A stretch of DNA of 23,297 bases. Source: Psilocybe azurescens (taxonomy: Eukaryota; Basidiomycota; Agaricomycetes; Agaricales; Agrocybaceae). A model generated the notes under the pieces. It was not told the origin of the DNA and did no database searches. It worked only from the letters and a program-made list of their open reading frames with translations. The translations under genes were made by a program, and so were the position numbers. The stretch lies in the NCBI GenBank assembly GCA_023853785.1, contig JAJIRX010000722.1, positions 1 through 23,297 of the forward strand. The letters run 5' to 3'. Below are positions 8,603 to 18,065 of this stretch, piece by piece. Numbering within the stretch: position 1 is the first letter of the stretch; each line of letters starts with the position of its first letter.

Positions 8603-9344
8603 AGCTCAGGATTATTCGACCCAATGGCGCGCCTAGTAAGGAGCGAAACTGACCCGTCATAGCCAAAGTTCTATATTTCTCTAGTAGTAAACTAACTCCA
8701 AGTTGTTATTCTTTACTTACGTTTTTATTGACGAAATTTCCTTATTTCTGACTTATTACTTATAACAACTCATAAAATTACTTTAGTTACTATTGCATGG
8801 AAGTGGCGAAGCGAAGAGGGGCGGCCAGATGATGGTGGTCGTTCAGAAGAGGGAGGAAAGGCGTGCGAAAATAATAATCGGAGGACGAAGTCAGCGCCGA
8901 ATCGAGGATCCTCGGGTAATCGGCTATTACTTACCCGAGGATCCTCGATTCAGCGCGACTTAGTCCATTGGTTTCCATTTTCTCACGCCTTTCCACTCTC
9001 TTCTGAACCATCACCATCGTTAATCGCGCTCTCCCTCATCATCCACCAAGCCTCGTAAGTCATTTTCTTTGTGTCAGTAGTTAGTATATAGGAAGCCGTA
9101 ATCCCATTCGAATGAAATAAATTGAGATTGAGTGATATAACATGAAATAAAACCCAAAAAATCGCCGTACACTGTAGAGATGTACAGCTGGGTATCCGTG
9201 CTACTTTGCGAAGTACTGATACTATGGGTTGGCGTTGCACAGACGGTGTTTCTAACACACAGAAAATGAGTTTACTAACGAATTGCTCAGCCAGAAACGC
9301 CGTCAAGATACCATGAATGGCGATGCGTTCTATTCCAGTCCAAA
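8603..9344 (-). repeat. Right long inverted arm of the 6.3-kb module
   Basis: Reverse complement of 3027-3740, strongest from about 8657 to 9317. Read on the plus strand it supplies the 5' flank and first codons of the Spt5-like gene: a TATATAGG near 9090, a CTAAC branch point and CTCAG acceptor at 9273-9290 (possible leader intron), and the ATG at 9313. The outer edge of similarity falls about 30 nt inside that reading frame. Confidence 0.95.
8888..8963. repeat. Hairpin in the right arm
   Basis: This is the counterpart of the 3409-3480 hairpin. The stem contains TCGAGGATCCTCGG on one side and its complement on the other, around a TCGGCTATTA-type loop. The outer stem has mismatches here (AAGTCAGCGCC against AAGTCGCGCTG), so this copy is slightly decayed compared with the left one. 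Confidence 0.9.
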
Positions 9345-11973
9345 CAACCTCGCTGATCCATTTGATTCCAGGAGATCCCTATCTCAGTTCGACGTTTACT
9401 TGACCTGGAGGCAGCGGTGGATGACGAGGGATTTGAGGGCGACGACGATGAGAAAGAGGAATCATTAGGTTCGTCCATGTATTGCTTTTGTTTTGTTTTT
9501 GTTTTTGTTTTTGTTTTTTTATGTCCTTTACTACGCGTTAATGCGCATCCTCTTTTCTTCAGATAATTTCATTGACGACGAAGAACCATCGGCTGGTCAG
9601 TCTAGCTCCTCGGTCCCCCATGGAGGAATTCCCTTCAAAATAATGACGAGCGCCTTCGAGGAAGTTTTGAGCCGAATATACGACAGGTTGTCGCATCAGC
9701 CGAAAGGGCTTGCCAGCACTACAAATCATGACTTGATTAGTGGCTTGCCCTGTGCTCAAGACTTCCCACTTTGGCAGCGTTAAGTGTCGCGTAAGTTTCC
9801 TGTTATCGTTTATTACCGAAGATATAAAATTCATTGGTCATAGATAGGGGTCCGAGGGAGTACAGCGATCTTGTTTTTATTGGAGAATGCCACCTCGATA
9901 CATGAAATACGTTCGGCGTTTACACCTGGGACTTTACGGGGCTGGGTATATCTGGAATGCACCATGAATCGAGACCTCGTCTCCTTACTCCAAAATTACC
10001 CCGGGAATCATTCAAAGCGAGAAGGTATTCGATGGCAAAACATTCCATTCGAGGACTGGGTCGATACGTTGGAGATGAAGCCCGATGACACTGTCAGTGA
10101 AGAAGGCAGATGGGTACGAGTAGTACGGGGAGGGGGGGCGTACAGAGGAGACGTTGGTGTTGTCGTCGCGGTAAAAGCCTGGGGAGTCGACATTCTCTTA
10201 GTTCCACGCCTAAAGCTGCCCACTCCGCCTCCCTTCACCAAAAAGGCCCTGAATTTTTGTTGACGAGCGAGCTTCAAACCCCCTTCCCTCCCTAAACAGC
10301 AATTATTCGATCCTAAATCCTACCAGGATATCTATGGCGTCAATCCCAAGCGACAACGAGACGGTATTTACACTGCTGCTGGACTCACTTTCGAACATGG
10401 CCTCGTCCGCAAGGAATTCGACTGTCATTCTATTTCATCTGCCACAAACATTCCTCTCGATCTTTTATTTCTATTTCTAGGCACCAAGCACCCGTTTTCC
10501 TTAACACTCAAATTCCTCGCCCACAAGAATGGGATTTTGAAACAGGCGACGAGATCGTTGTCCGCTCCACTGAAAAACGGGGTGTCGTAGTGGTTGCAGA
10601 AGTAGACTATGTCAAAGTTGCGCTGTCCGACCTTGAAAACTTTACTATGCGCGTTACCTGGCAAGATATATATAAATATTTTGGTCTCGGAGACTTTGTT
10701 ATGATTACGGGTGGCCCTTCTCGTGGAAAAACTGGATGGGTTGTCAACGTGGAAGAAGAATTCGCCTCCATCATTGTCAAAACCATTGAGGGAGAAATTC
10801 TCGCTGCTGATCCCAGCGAAGCTCTTAATGTGCGTCGCAATGAAATATCATCTATCTCTACTAACTTGATTACAGCGTCTAGAACATCACGTTAATTTGT
10901 TGAAAAAGATCAGCGAACCATTCATACATGCCTCGCACCCGCCGAGCTTGGAGGACCGCCCTCTCAAGGCAGATAGATCGCCATGGCTCGATCTAGGAGT
11001 TACCATAACTCATGGTCCTTGGAAGGGGTACTGCGGCACTGTCAAGAACGTCCTTCTTGGTCAACCGACACTTAGTGGGCAGAGAATAGAGGTTCAACTT
11101 TCGCATATTGCTAGTGCGCGGCCTTTCGCCCGAGAGCTGTTCGATTACGACGACATTATCGAAACTAGGTGAGCATACATTCTAATTCAGATGGTACTTT
11201 GTTTAAATATGAATTCAAGCACACGACTCAAACTGGTCGACTTTGACAAACCGACCAACCGGGCCTTTTGCAAAACAAGCGCTACGAAGCCCAATCAATA
11301 TGGCAGGCTTCGAGTTCTAGTGGCGCAACCCCATTACCTGATACGACCTCATCAACGCCCGCCTGGGACCCTTCTTCCCGCACCCCTATCGTTTCAATCT
11401 CGTCAACGCCTGCCTGGGACCCGTCGTCACCTAGCCTCGAATTTTCTCAAGCTTCAATTCCTCCACTTGCTAACACCAGCCAGAAAAACGCATCCAGCAC
11501 CCCTTTTTCGATAAACGTCTTCTTAATATTTCTCTTCAAGTGATTGTCAATGGGGAACTCACCAAAATCAACAGCTCACTGCTGGTCTTGTCGAGGTTGA
11601 CGGAAAACTGAGTATCCGATATGAGGACCACCACCAGTCGAGATTCCTCGAGCCTGAATGGGTCTCCTTCAAAAACCCTTCACCTACACGTGATAATGGG
11701 CTACTTGTTGTGATCAAAGGCGAGCATTGCGGTAAATTTGTTCGACGAATTCACTACAAAAAGTACCCCGACACAATTACTGTGCTTCTAGCTGTTGTGA
11801 GGAAGGAAGGAGTAGCAGAGGTACTTACGCCGGAACGTGTAGAGCTACATCCCGACTTTCTTTGTCTCAAGGGTGAAGAACCGAAAGAGAGGAAGGTTGG
11901 TAATGCACTAATGGAATCTCTACGTGAAGAGGCAAGGAAAAACGGTGAAATGAAACAATATGTTTTTTTATAA
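9313..11973 (+). CDS. Spt5-like KOW protein (transcription-elongation family), frameshifted paralogue
   Basis: Parts in order: an acidic N-terminus (AAVDDEGFEGDDDEKEES, then NFIDDEE after intron 9469-9562); an NGN-like segment (IHEIRSAFTPGTLRGWVYLE, 9844-10010); a KOW motif (WVRVVRGG, YRGDVGVVVAVKAWGVD, about 10110-10190); FDPKSYQDIYGVNP and LTFEHGLVRKEFD; a second KOW (LGDFVMITGGPSRGKTGWVV, about 10680-10745); a third (VTITHGPWKGYCGTVKNVL, about 11000-11050); two copies of STPAWDPSS (about 11350 and 11402), like the Spt5 C-terminal repeat; and a C-terminal block WVSFKNPSP, VVIKGEHCGKFVRR ending at 11971-11973. Clear introns: 9469-9562, 9791-9843, 10830-10875, 11169-11219. Defects: frame changes near 9400, 9780, 10490, 11230, 11510 and 11570, and an in-frame TGA at 10261-10263. 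True Spt5 helps RNA polymerase II elongate; divergent paralogues of this layout recur in Agaricomycete genomes. Probably a decaying paralogue. Confidence 0.75.
9484..9518 (+). repeat. T-rich (GTTTTT)n tract inside intron 1
   Basis: About five GTTTT/GTTTTT units in the first intron of the Spt5-like gene, probably a pyrimidine tract expanded by slippage. Confidence 0.8.
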
Positions 11974-12900
11974 ATAATTTCGTATCTTGACATCGAGGAC
12001 ATAATGTATATATCAGTCACCTAGTAATATATTGTATATAGACCGACTGCCCGTACAGTAGTGTAAATAATGTATATGGCGGGCCTAATTCTACTGTTTT
12101 TGCTGCTTCGCCCCTGGGCCATCCCAGCAAGTTCATGACAGCGTCTCCTAGAGGGCACGGATTTGACACGCCTCTAGTCAATTAAAAAGGTAAGTTCGTT
12201 TTCCCTATAAAGTTCTCCTATTAACTGTACCACTAGGGCACAAAGTGTGCAATTCCAGCTCGTTCTTGTTTCAGACCTCGAGGCGATCCCAAGTTCGCGT
12301 GTCTATTCACCCTCCACCGGCCTCCATTCTACTTGCTCGTTCGTCCCTTTCAAAGATATTAGGCTTTTTTAATGTCGACGGCGTTAGAATACGGCTGTGC
12401 GTGTATTTCTATACTCTATTTTGATGTTCTACGCTATTCCATCCTTTAGATGTGAGGCTCTCTGAGCCGATGTAGTCTCTGCCCTTCCTGGCCTTTAATA
12501 GACGCTTCGCGTTTTCACATCTTCTATGTCCGTCGTGTTCTCGACTTTCAGCCCTTTCTTGACCGACGCGCTCGTCTTTGAGCCATCATCCGACGCCGAC
12601 ATTTCGTCAAGTTTAAATATTGTTGCCGTGTGTGCCGCTGATGGAGTCACAGTGGCTGGCGTCTGCTGTGGAGCGCATCTCTATTTCCTGTGTTCCTCCT
12701 AATCTCTTTCAACTCACTTCGTCCTTCTAGTACCATTGCCAACCCAACCTATGCCACCAAAACTGCTGCCACCATCCACCATTTCGGCTCAAGTAACCAA
12801 CAAGTGGAGCCCGAGTGCAGTCGCTTCTCAACCGCTTTGACAGGCCCCAATATCACATCATTTTGTTTTGTTTAGTGCGTGTGAAGGTGGAGCGGCCCCA
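11974..12900. other. Intergenic region downstream of the Spt5-like gene
   Basis: Short open frames only (for example 12690-12875, low-complexity and without motif). Nothing convincing on either strand. Confidence 0.4.
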
Positions 12901-12910
12901 CAAGCATGAA

Positions 12911-13260
12911 GATATATAAACACGACCTTCCTACTAACACCCCAACTAACTCTAGTCGCAAACAACGACACCACTACCCACTCACCCAATTATTCCAACT
13001 TAACACCTTGCCCATACCTCAAGAACGTCTGGCTGATCATTATCGACGCTTTCCCAGGTGAATTGCTCTAGGTAACTGCTCGGCTCATTCTTACCCACTG
13101 CTTTACTGATTGTATTTCGGAGATCAATAGAAGGCCCTGCGCCAGACAGACTTCATAATAGGTAGGTTTTATCCATATAATTTGTTATTGTATTCTGCTA
13201 ATCCTAGGTGTCTCTGAAAGTGACCACCTAAACTCTGGCCAGGCGCAATTTGTCAGTCCT
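12911..13260 (+). promoter_or_regulatory. Promoter-like region and possible spliced leader of a lost gene
   Basis: GATATATAAACAC at about 12911 looks like a TATA box. It is followed by an AC/CT-rich leader, as is usual at fungal transcription starts. Downstream are possible introns: GTGAATTGC near 13060 to an ATAG near 13130, and GTAGGTTTT near 13160 to a CCTAG near 13208. No long reading frame follows, so this may be the 5' end of a degraded gene or a non-coding transcript. Confidence 0.25.
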
Positions 13261-13700
13261 TTTTCCTCGTTTTTATCTATTTTAATTTTATTTCTGTTGA
13301 TAATTTAAAATGGCAGCCCAATTCTTTATTTTTGCTTGAGTCTTCAGACCGAGCATTTATACACAAGTGTAACGTTCACAGGTATGGCCATATTGAGAAA
13401 TTTATATTTATGTTTATTTATTTATTTTTGAAGCTTATGAGTAAGTTCTTCATATTTCTTATCTAGCTTTTACGTGTTACCCTTATTCAAGTATTGGGTC
13501 GTTGACATTATCAATCAGTGGGGTGGGAAGAGATTCCGCAATGGGAGGGGTTACTGTTGGTTTTAGTACCTGTAGTTAATGTAGTCGTATATTTATCTGC
13601 TTGAAAATATACCCATTTGGCTTTCTTTTTGGAGTGAAACCCTGAATACCATGGTTAATATTCAGAACGGGTTCTGGTCTCAAATTGTAGCTGGTCAGGC
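13261..13700. other. AT-rich spacer
   Basis: Strongly T/A-rich with TTTATTTATTT runs near 13415. An ORF of 39 codons starts at about 13650 (MVNIQNGFW) and runs into the 116-nt repeat; too short to call. Confidence 0.35.
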
Positions 13701-13716
13701 TGACGACAACAGTGTT

Positions 13717-13908
13717 CTGGCATTGGAATCTGTCAACTATATTGTATCCAGCTCACAGAAGGGTGCTTAGTTTGCAATCCATTGCGAGTCTCTGAGGATC
13801 TAAATTCTTGTAGACAATTGGTGACAGTAAGCTCTGGCATTGGAATTTCTTGGTCATATTATATCTAGCTCACGAACAGTTGCCTGGCTTGCAATGTATC
13901 ACAAGTAT
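13717..13908 (+). repeat. Diverged direct repeat, period about 116 nt
   Basis: The motif CTGGCATTGGAAT recurs at 13717 and 13833. Both are followed by a TATATTGTATCCAGCTCAC-like stretch and then TTGCAAT. Two copies are recognisable with many substitutions. Confidence 0.7.
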
Positions 13909-14008
13909 CCTAGAATTAGATACCTTGTTGATATTGATAATAATATCACAGCTGCCCTATCGTCATGCATAGGGACAGTATCAATTCCATAATAAACTGT
14001 ATCACTAC

Positions 14009-14245
14009 GATAAACTCACAATATCACTTTTCAAATATTTTTGGACCTAGCAATATCTTGCTATAAATTACATTGTGAATCAGCATATATTATGATGACA
14101 ATTATAACGCAGATAACCATCTACTAATAACCCATATTATTATGACAAATTCATAATATCAATTTTCAAATATTTTTTGGACCTAGCAATGTCTTTCTAT
14201 AAATTGCATTGTGAGTCAGCCTATACTATGGTGACCGGATTATGG
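14009..14245 (+). repeat. Diverged tandem duplication, period about 135 nt
   Basis: Two copies (about 14009-14110 and 14144-14245) share TTTTCAAATATTTTT, GGACCTAGCAAT, CTATAAATT and ATTGTGA.TCAGC. They are AT-rich and non-coding, and may be satellite-like or the remains of an element. Confidence 0.8.
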
Positions 14246-14700
14246 CACAGATGATCGTCTATAAGGGATTTCGGAGTTCATAATGTCTGATGTGATTCTT
14301 TCTGTTTTCCTGATGTAAGTTCGACCCCAATGCAAGAGGATATCTCGATATATACACTGAGGGCCTACTCTTTTCGGCCGCTTATAAGATCCAAAGCCAT
14401 TTTCTGGAAAATCAACATGTTGCAGCATGGGACCATCGGATAGTAAGTTTCAGTGCCCAGTACTTTAACAGGATATTCTACAGCAATGATGACCAATCAT
14501 CTGTTGAACGCCGATGGCAACTTGTGCGTTCTGCCGACTGCTTCATCGGCAAAACCGACAAAACCATATATTACATTGTGGCCTATATCAGGCAAGTCAA
14601 TCATTTTGAGGCTATATATGGGTGATCGAAACCTTTGTGCATCCTTGGAAAGTCATACAAACATTGTATTACGTTACTATGCCCACTAATTATTCTAGTA
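14246..14700 (+). other. Possible gene remnant with an intron-like segment
   Basis: A GTAAGT at 14443 with CTTTAAC and a CTACAG acceptor near 14484 resembles an intron. The following 78-codon frame (14453-14689; ISGKSIILRLYMGD, NLCASLESHTNIVL) has a weak beta-trefoil/lectin feel but no firm QxW pattern. I do not assign a function. Confidence 0.2.
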
Positions 14701-15284
14701 TTTTGAACTGGTTGAGTAAGAATTAAGGCAATATTAAATTTAAGCAAAATATTTATTCAACTTTACTTTCAGTGGTAATTTTTGGTGGACCATTGAGGTA
14801 CGTTGCATTTTGACAACCTTTTCTGTATTCTTGTAAGTTACCATAAGCATAAGTTTTGTATGTAAAATACACTAAACATTGGTGAGATTTAATTGTATAT
14901 CAATTATTTTGGCTCTCCCAGATAGGCCGCTTTTTAAATAGTGACATTGACCGTCACGTTCTTATATACAGTAATGACGTATTGGTGTAGTAGTTAGAAT
15001 AGGTATTTAATTGTGTTCTGCGAAGGTGGTGGTTCAATCCTGGTAAGTAGCATTTCAATTAAATGTGATATTATGAATAATCAATTGGAGTTATATGGGA
15101 AGAGTGCTATGTATTTTGTAGCAACATTAATGATCCAATATTTTTATTGTAAAATTGCCCCCTCAGTGGCTGTGGAAAATTGTTTTGTAATGCAAGGTTA
15201 ACAAAGATTTAAGCTACCTTACAAGGACTACAAAGGTTTTATTTTTAGCTAATTCTGGCCATGACTTACAAATAAGGAGTCTAT
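14701..15284. other. AT-rich spacer holding a tRNA-like SINE
   Basis: Strongly AT-rich, no coding sequence supported. Contains the tRNA-like box A/box B unit at about 14981-15055. Confidence 0.4.
14981..15055 (+). mobile_element. tRNA-like SINE head (Pol III boxes)
   Basis: A box-A-like TGGTGTAGTAG (14983-14993) is followed 38 nt later by a near-perfect box B GGTTCAATCC (15031-15040), a tRNA-like spacing. No full cloverleaf could be drawn, so this is more likely a SINE head or tRNA pseudogene than a working tRNA. Confidence 0.45.
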
Positions 15285-16472
15285 TTGTTTCACTTTACCA
15301 TGCCTTTTGGGCGTTTGCGTCATTTGTTGCCTTTCAAGGGCATTGCATTCCAATATATTCTTTTTGCGGTTTTGCCGATGTTCTTACGATACAGTCGAAT
15401 TTCGGACATACACTCCAAAGAATGCTTTGAAGATCCGAATAAAATGGAAATATTCAACATCATAATGGATACATCTTTCTGGGATGGCTTACGCGATATA
15501 TCCTCGCTTGAATTGGTATTGGCTGCATTGGGTTGGTTCAACAGACATGTGGTGAGTGCCAATATAATCATACGTCCGCCGTTCACCAATTTATTGCTGC
15601 CATCCATACCAGACCGGACCCAGCAGGGACGTTATCAGAGATCACGATAGCAGCCTTCCTCACACAATGGTATGCGCTGCGAAAAGGATATTCGAAATCG
15701 CCTACTTGCCACACTTCACAGATGCTTATTGCTCTAATCTTTGGATGTACAGCGATAGCGACTCCATTCCGTCAGTATTCTTGCATATAATCTCTCCATC
15801 CCATGACGGAACATACTCCTCCATCGAGGAGAAGCCTCTGGATCGATTGGACATTCCAAGTGCTGATTTCAATGCTCACGGCGCTCACAGATGGATAACT
15901 GAATTCCACGAGGAAGTCTTTGAGAGTGAGGGAAGCTCAGTCATCAGCCCTTATGACTGGTATCCTCATCTAGCCACATTCCTCCTCACCATGCTCGTGA
16001 AAATCAATACGCTGCGCTGAACCCCAGTTTTGAAGAATACTCGGGCTGGAAAACAGTCACTAGGAAATATTTTCTGCCGCTTATTGAGTGTCTACCTTAT
16101 ACGATTCCGACACAGCAGAGCTTAAATGCCCTACGTGCGCTGCATTACGTGTGTTCCAAGATACCTCCTCAACATCAGTGGAGACCACCATGTGGTTTCT
16201 GCTCTCAAGCTATAGATTTCTTGAAGGTATGTTCGAAGGGTAACTCTACAGTTTTTATTGTACTCATTTTCATCGTATAGAAATATGACCGTTCTTCCCT
16301 CTCATGGCTAAAGTTTGATTTATTGGCAGACTGGCTATTGGGACTCATGACTCGCGAGTCCAGGAGAATCTTTGAGGGTGTTAATATGTATCATATGCTT
16401 GATGATTACACAACTGATGATGGCGAGTCATCATCGACGATGTCCGACATGGACCAAGATGAAGATCTCTGA
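15285..16472 (+). CDS. Uncharacterised Agaricomycete protein, spliced, one frameshift, N-terminus probably lost
   Basis: Exon 15285-15550 encodes a helical segment (KMEIFNIIMDTSFWDGL, SLELVLAALGWFNRHV). A GTGAGT intron (15551-15612) joins in phase to TGPSRDVIRDHDSS and AAKRIFEIAYLPHFTD, continuing to ISPYDWYPHLATFLLTMLVK. Near 16018 a one-base deletion (restorable in a C run) shifts the frame. The protein then continues as FEEYSGWKTVTRKYFLPLIE, LRALHYVCSKIPPQHQW and PPCGFCSQAIDFLK. A second intron (about 16228-16279) leads to KYDRSSLSWLKFDLLADWL and an acidic Ser-rich tail ending at 16470-16472. No known domain is recognised; the helical, HEAT-like feel is only an impression. The start at 15285 lacks a convincing promoter and sits right after AT-rich and SINE sequence, so the 5' end may have been replaced. 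Confidence 0.6.
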
Positions 16473-18065
16473 TTCAAGAGGAGGACAATTTCGCGATGGC
16501 CCTTTCGCGTCGTTGTCAGGGTAGGGCTTCAAAGGTGTGCGTGCATACTTGGAACGTGCTGTTGCGGTACAGGCGTTGGTGTATTAGTGTACAAATCTAC
16601 GAAAAATTTCGTTTATTACCGTCTACCGGACACTCCGCGAACGGCGACTTCTGCGCCTACACCTTGTAATTGCATCAAGATGACAATAGAGAACAATATT
16701 CCTCTCCCCGCGTTTGATCGTTGAGCGTGAACCCTCTGAATCCCGATGAGTATGCACGCTAGGTGTCTTTGACGAATCGCCTCTATATCGATTTCACTTT
16801 GTCATGTTTTTCTCTGTATTCTACCGCCAATACTCCGGACCATGGTGCATGAAATTTCGTCTCTAAGTATGTCTGCTGTCCTATCCATCTTCGTCCCGGA
16901 GGCCGCCCGATGCAGTCTTCTCCCCCCACTTATTTCCGCACTCACGAACACGCTACACACAATCGCGATTGCTCAGGTCCACCAAACTGCCACCGTCGGA
17001 AAACACATCCAGCATGTCAAATTTGGAATATACACGGAGCACTTCTGAACTGCGCCTTTCTAATTCCGCCGTTTGAGCTGCGACACATCGAAGGCTGGAG
17101 GCATCAACTAGAAGTTAGACATCTGAACGAGTCGAGTGCTAGCACTACGCGAATCGCGTGTTAGCGTTTGAAACAGCAAAATATACGCACGCGCGGTCGC
17201 TCAATGAGGTGCCTCGCCATCTCAAGCACGCATGTCCGACAGCATGCCAAATGTACCCGGATCGCTTCCATACTGCGTCATTTGAATCCAATCGTGCATA
17301 GTTGCGACACGAGAAGATGGCGGGCATCAACTACGATTTGAACGTCTCGTGTGCCAGCTGAACGCTAGAGCTGCGCGTTGTGGGGTCATAGCCTCCGAGG
17401 CGGCGTGTGGTGTCTCATAAAGCTCATTTAAGACGCAAGGTCCACACATGCGACCTGTGGAGAAAGTGGGAGGCCCCAGCGAGTGAGAGAAAGGATGTCG
17501 GTAGGGATTGAAGTCGAAGACGAGGTTCCTAGCGGGGACTCTCAAGGGGAAGAGGATGAAGCCCGCATGGACCTGCGTGGACCTGTATTGAGAATGGAGC
17601 AGGAGCCTGAAGTCTTCTCTGCGGTGTCGTCCAGTCTACAAGTCGACCTCGTTCCAGCACTAAAACGAGTGTCTTGACTGCCAGACCAGCTCGTGCGCCG
17701 GGTGGTAGCAAGTGGGCTTTGGAAAGAAGGATGGGTGTATATTGGTGGAGTGATGTTAAGGCTATGACCTGAAGGGTGATGTTGTGCGCGAGCGCGAGCG
17801 TGTGGGAGTGGACAGACTCAGTGCCTGTGCCAGATTACTTGGAGGCGTCCATCCAAAGGCCTACAGGCAGTGATGTCAAGCAGACTTGTGCACCCGAGTA
17901 TAGCTAAAGGATCCAATGGGCGTGTAACGACGAGAGCGTTCGAAGGCGATCATGATTAAGCTCAATTTTTGAATGCAATCCAAAAAGGATAGTATGACCT
18001 GGAAGCTGGACAGTCAGATCGGTTGCTCGACTACCAAAGCATAGCTGCTCCACAGACCAATCGAT
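16473..18065. other. Intergenic region, no gene recognised
   Basis: Several short frames exist (for example 17483-17677 +) but none has motifs, splice support or family similarity. It contains only the weak direct repeat at 17076-17363. Confidence 0.45.
17076..17363 (+). repeat. Weak diverged direct repeat, spacing about 223 nt
   Basis: Copies at about 17076-17142 and 17299-17363 share TGCGACAC, GGCATCAACTA, TGAACG and a GTG(C/T)(T/C)AGC end, with substitutions and small indels. Non-coding. Confidence 0.5.

Noticed and set aside
3027..9344. Arms as LTRs of a retrotransposon
   Set aside because: The arms are inverted, not direct, and no gag, protease or reverse-transcriptase motif lies between them.
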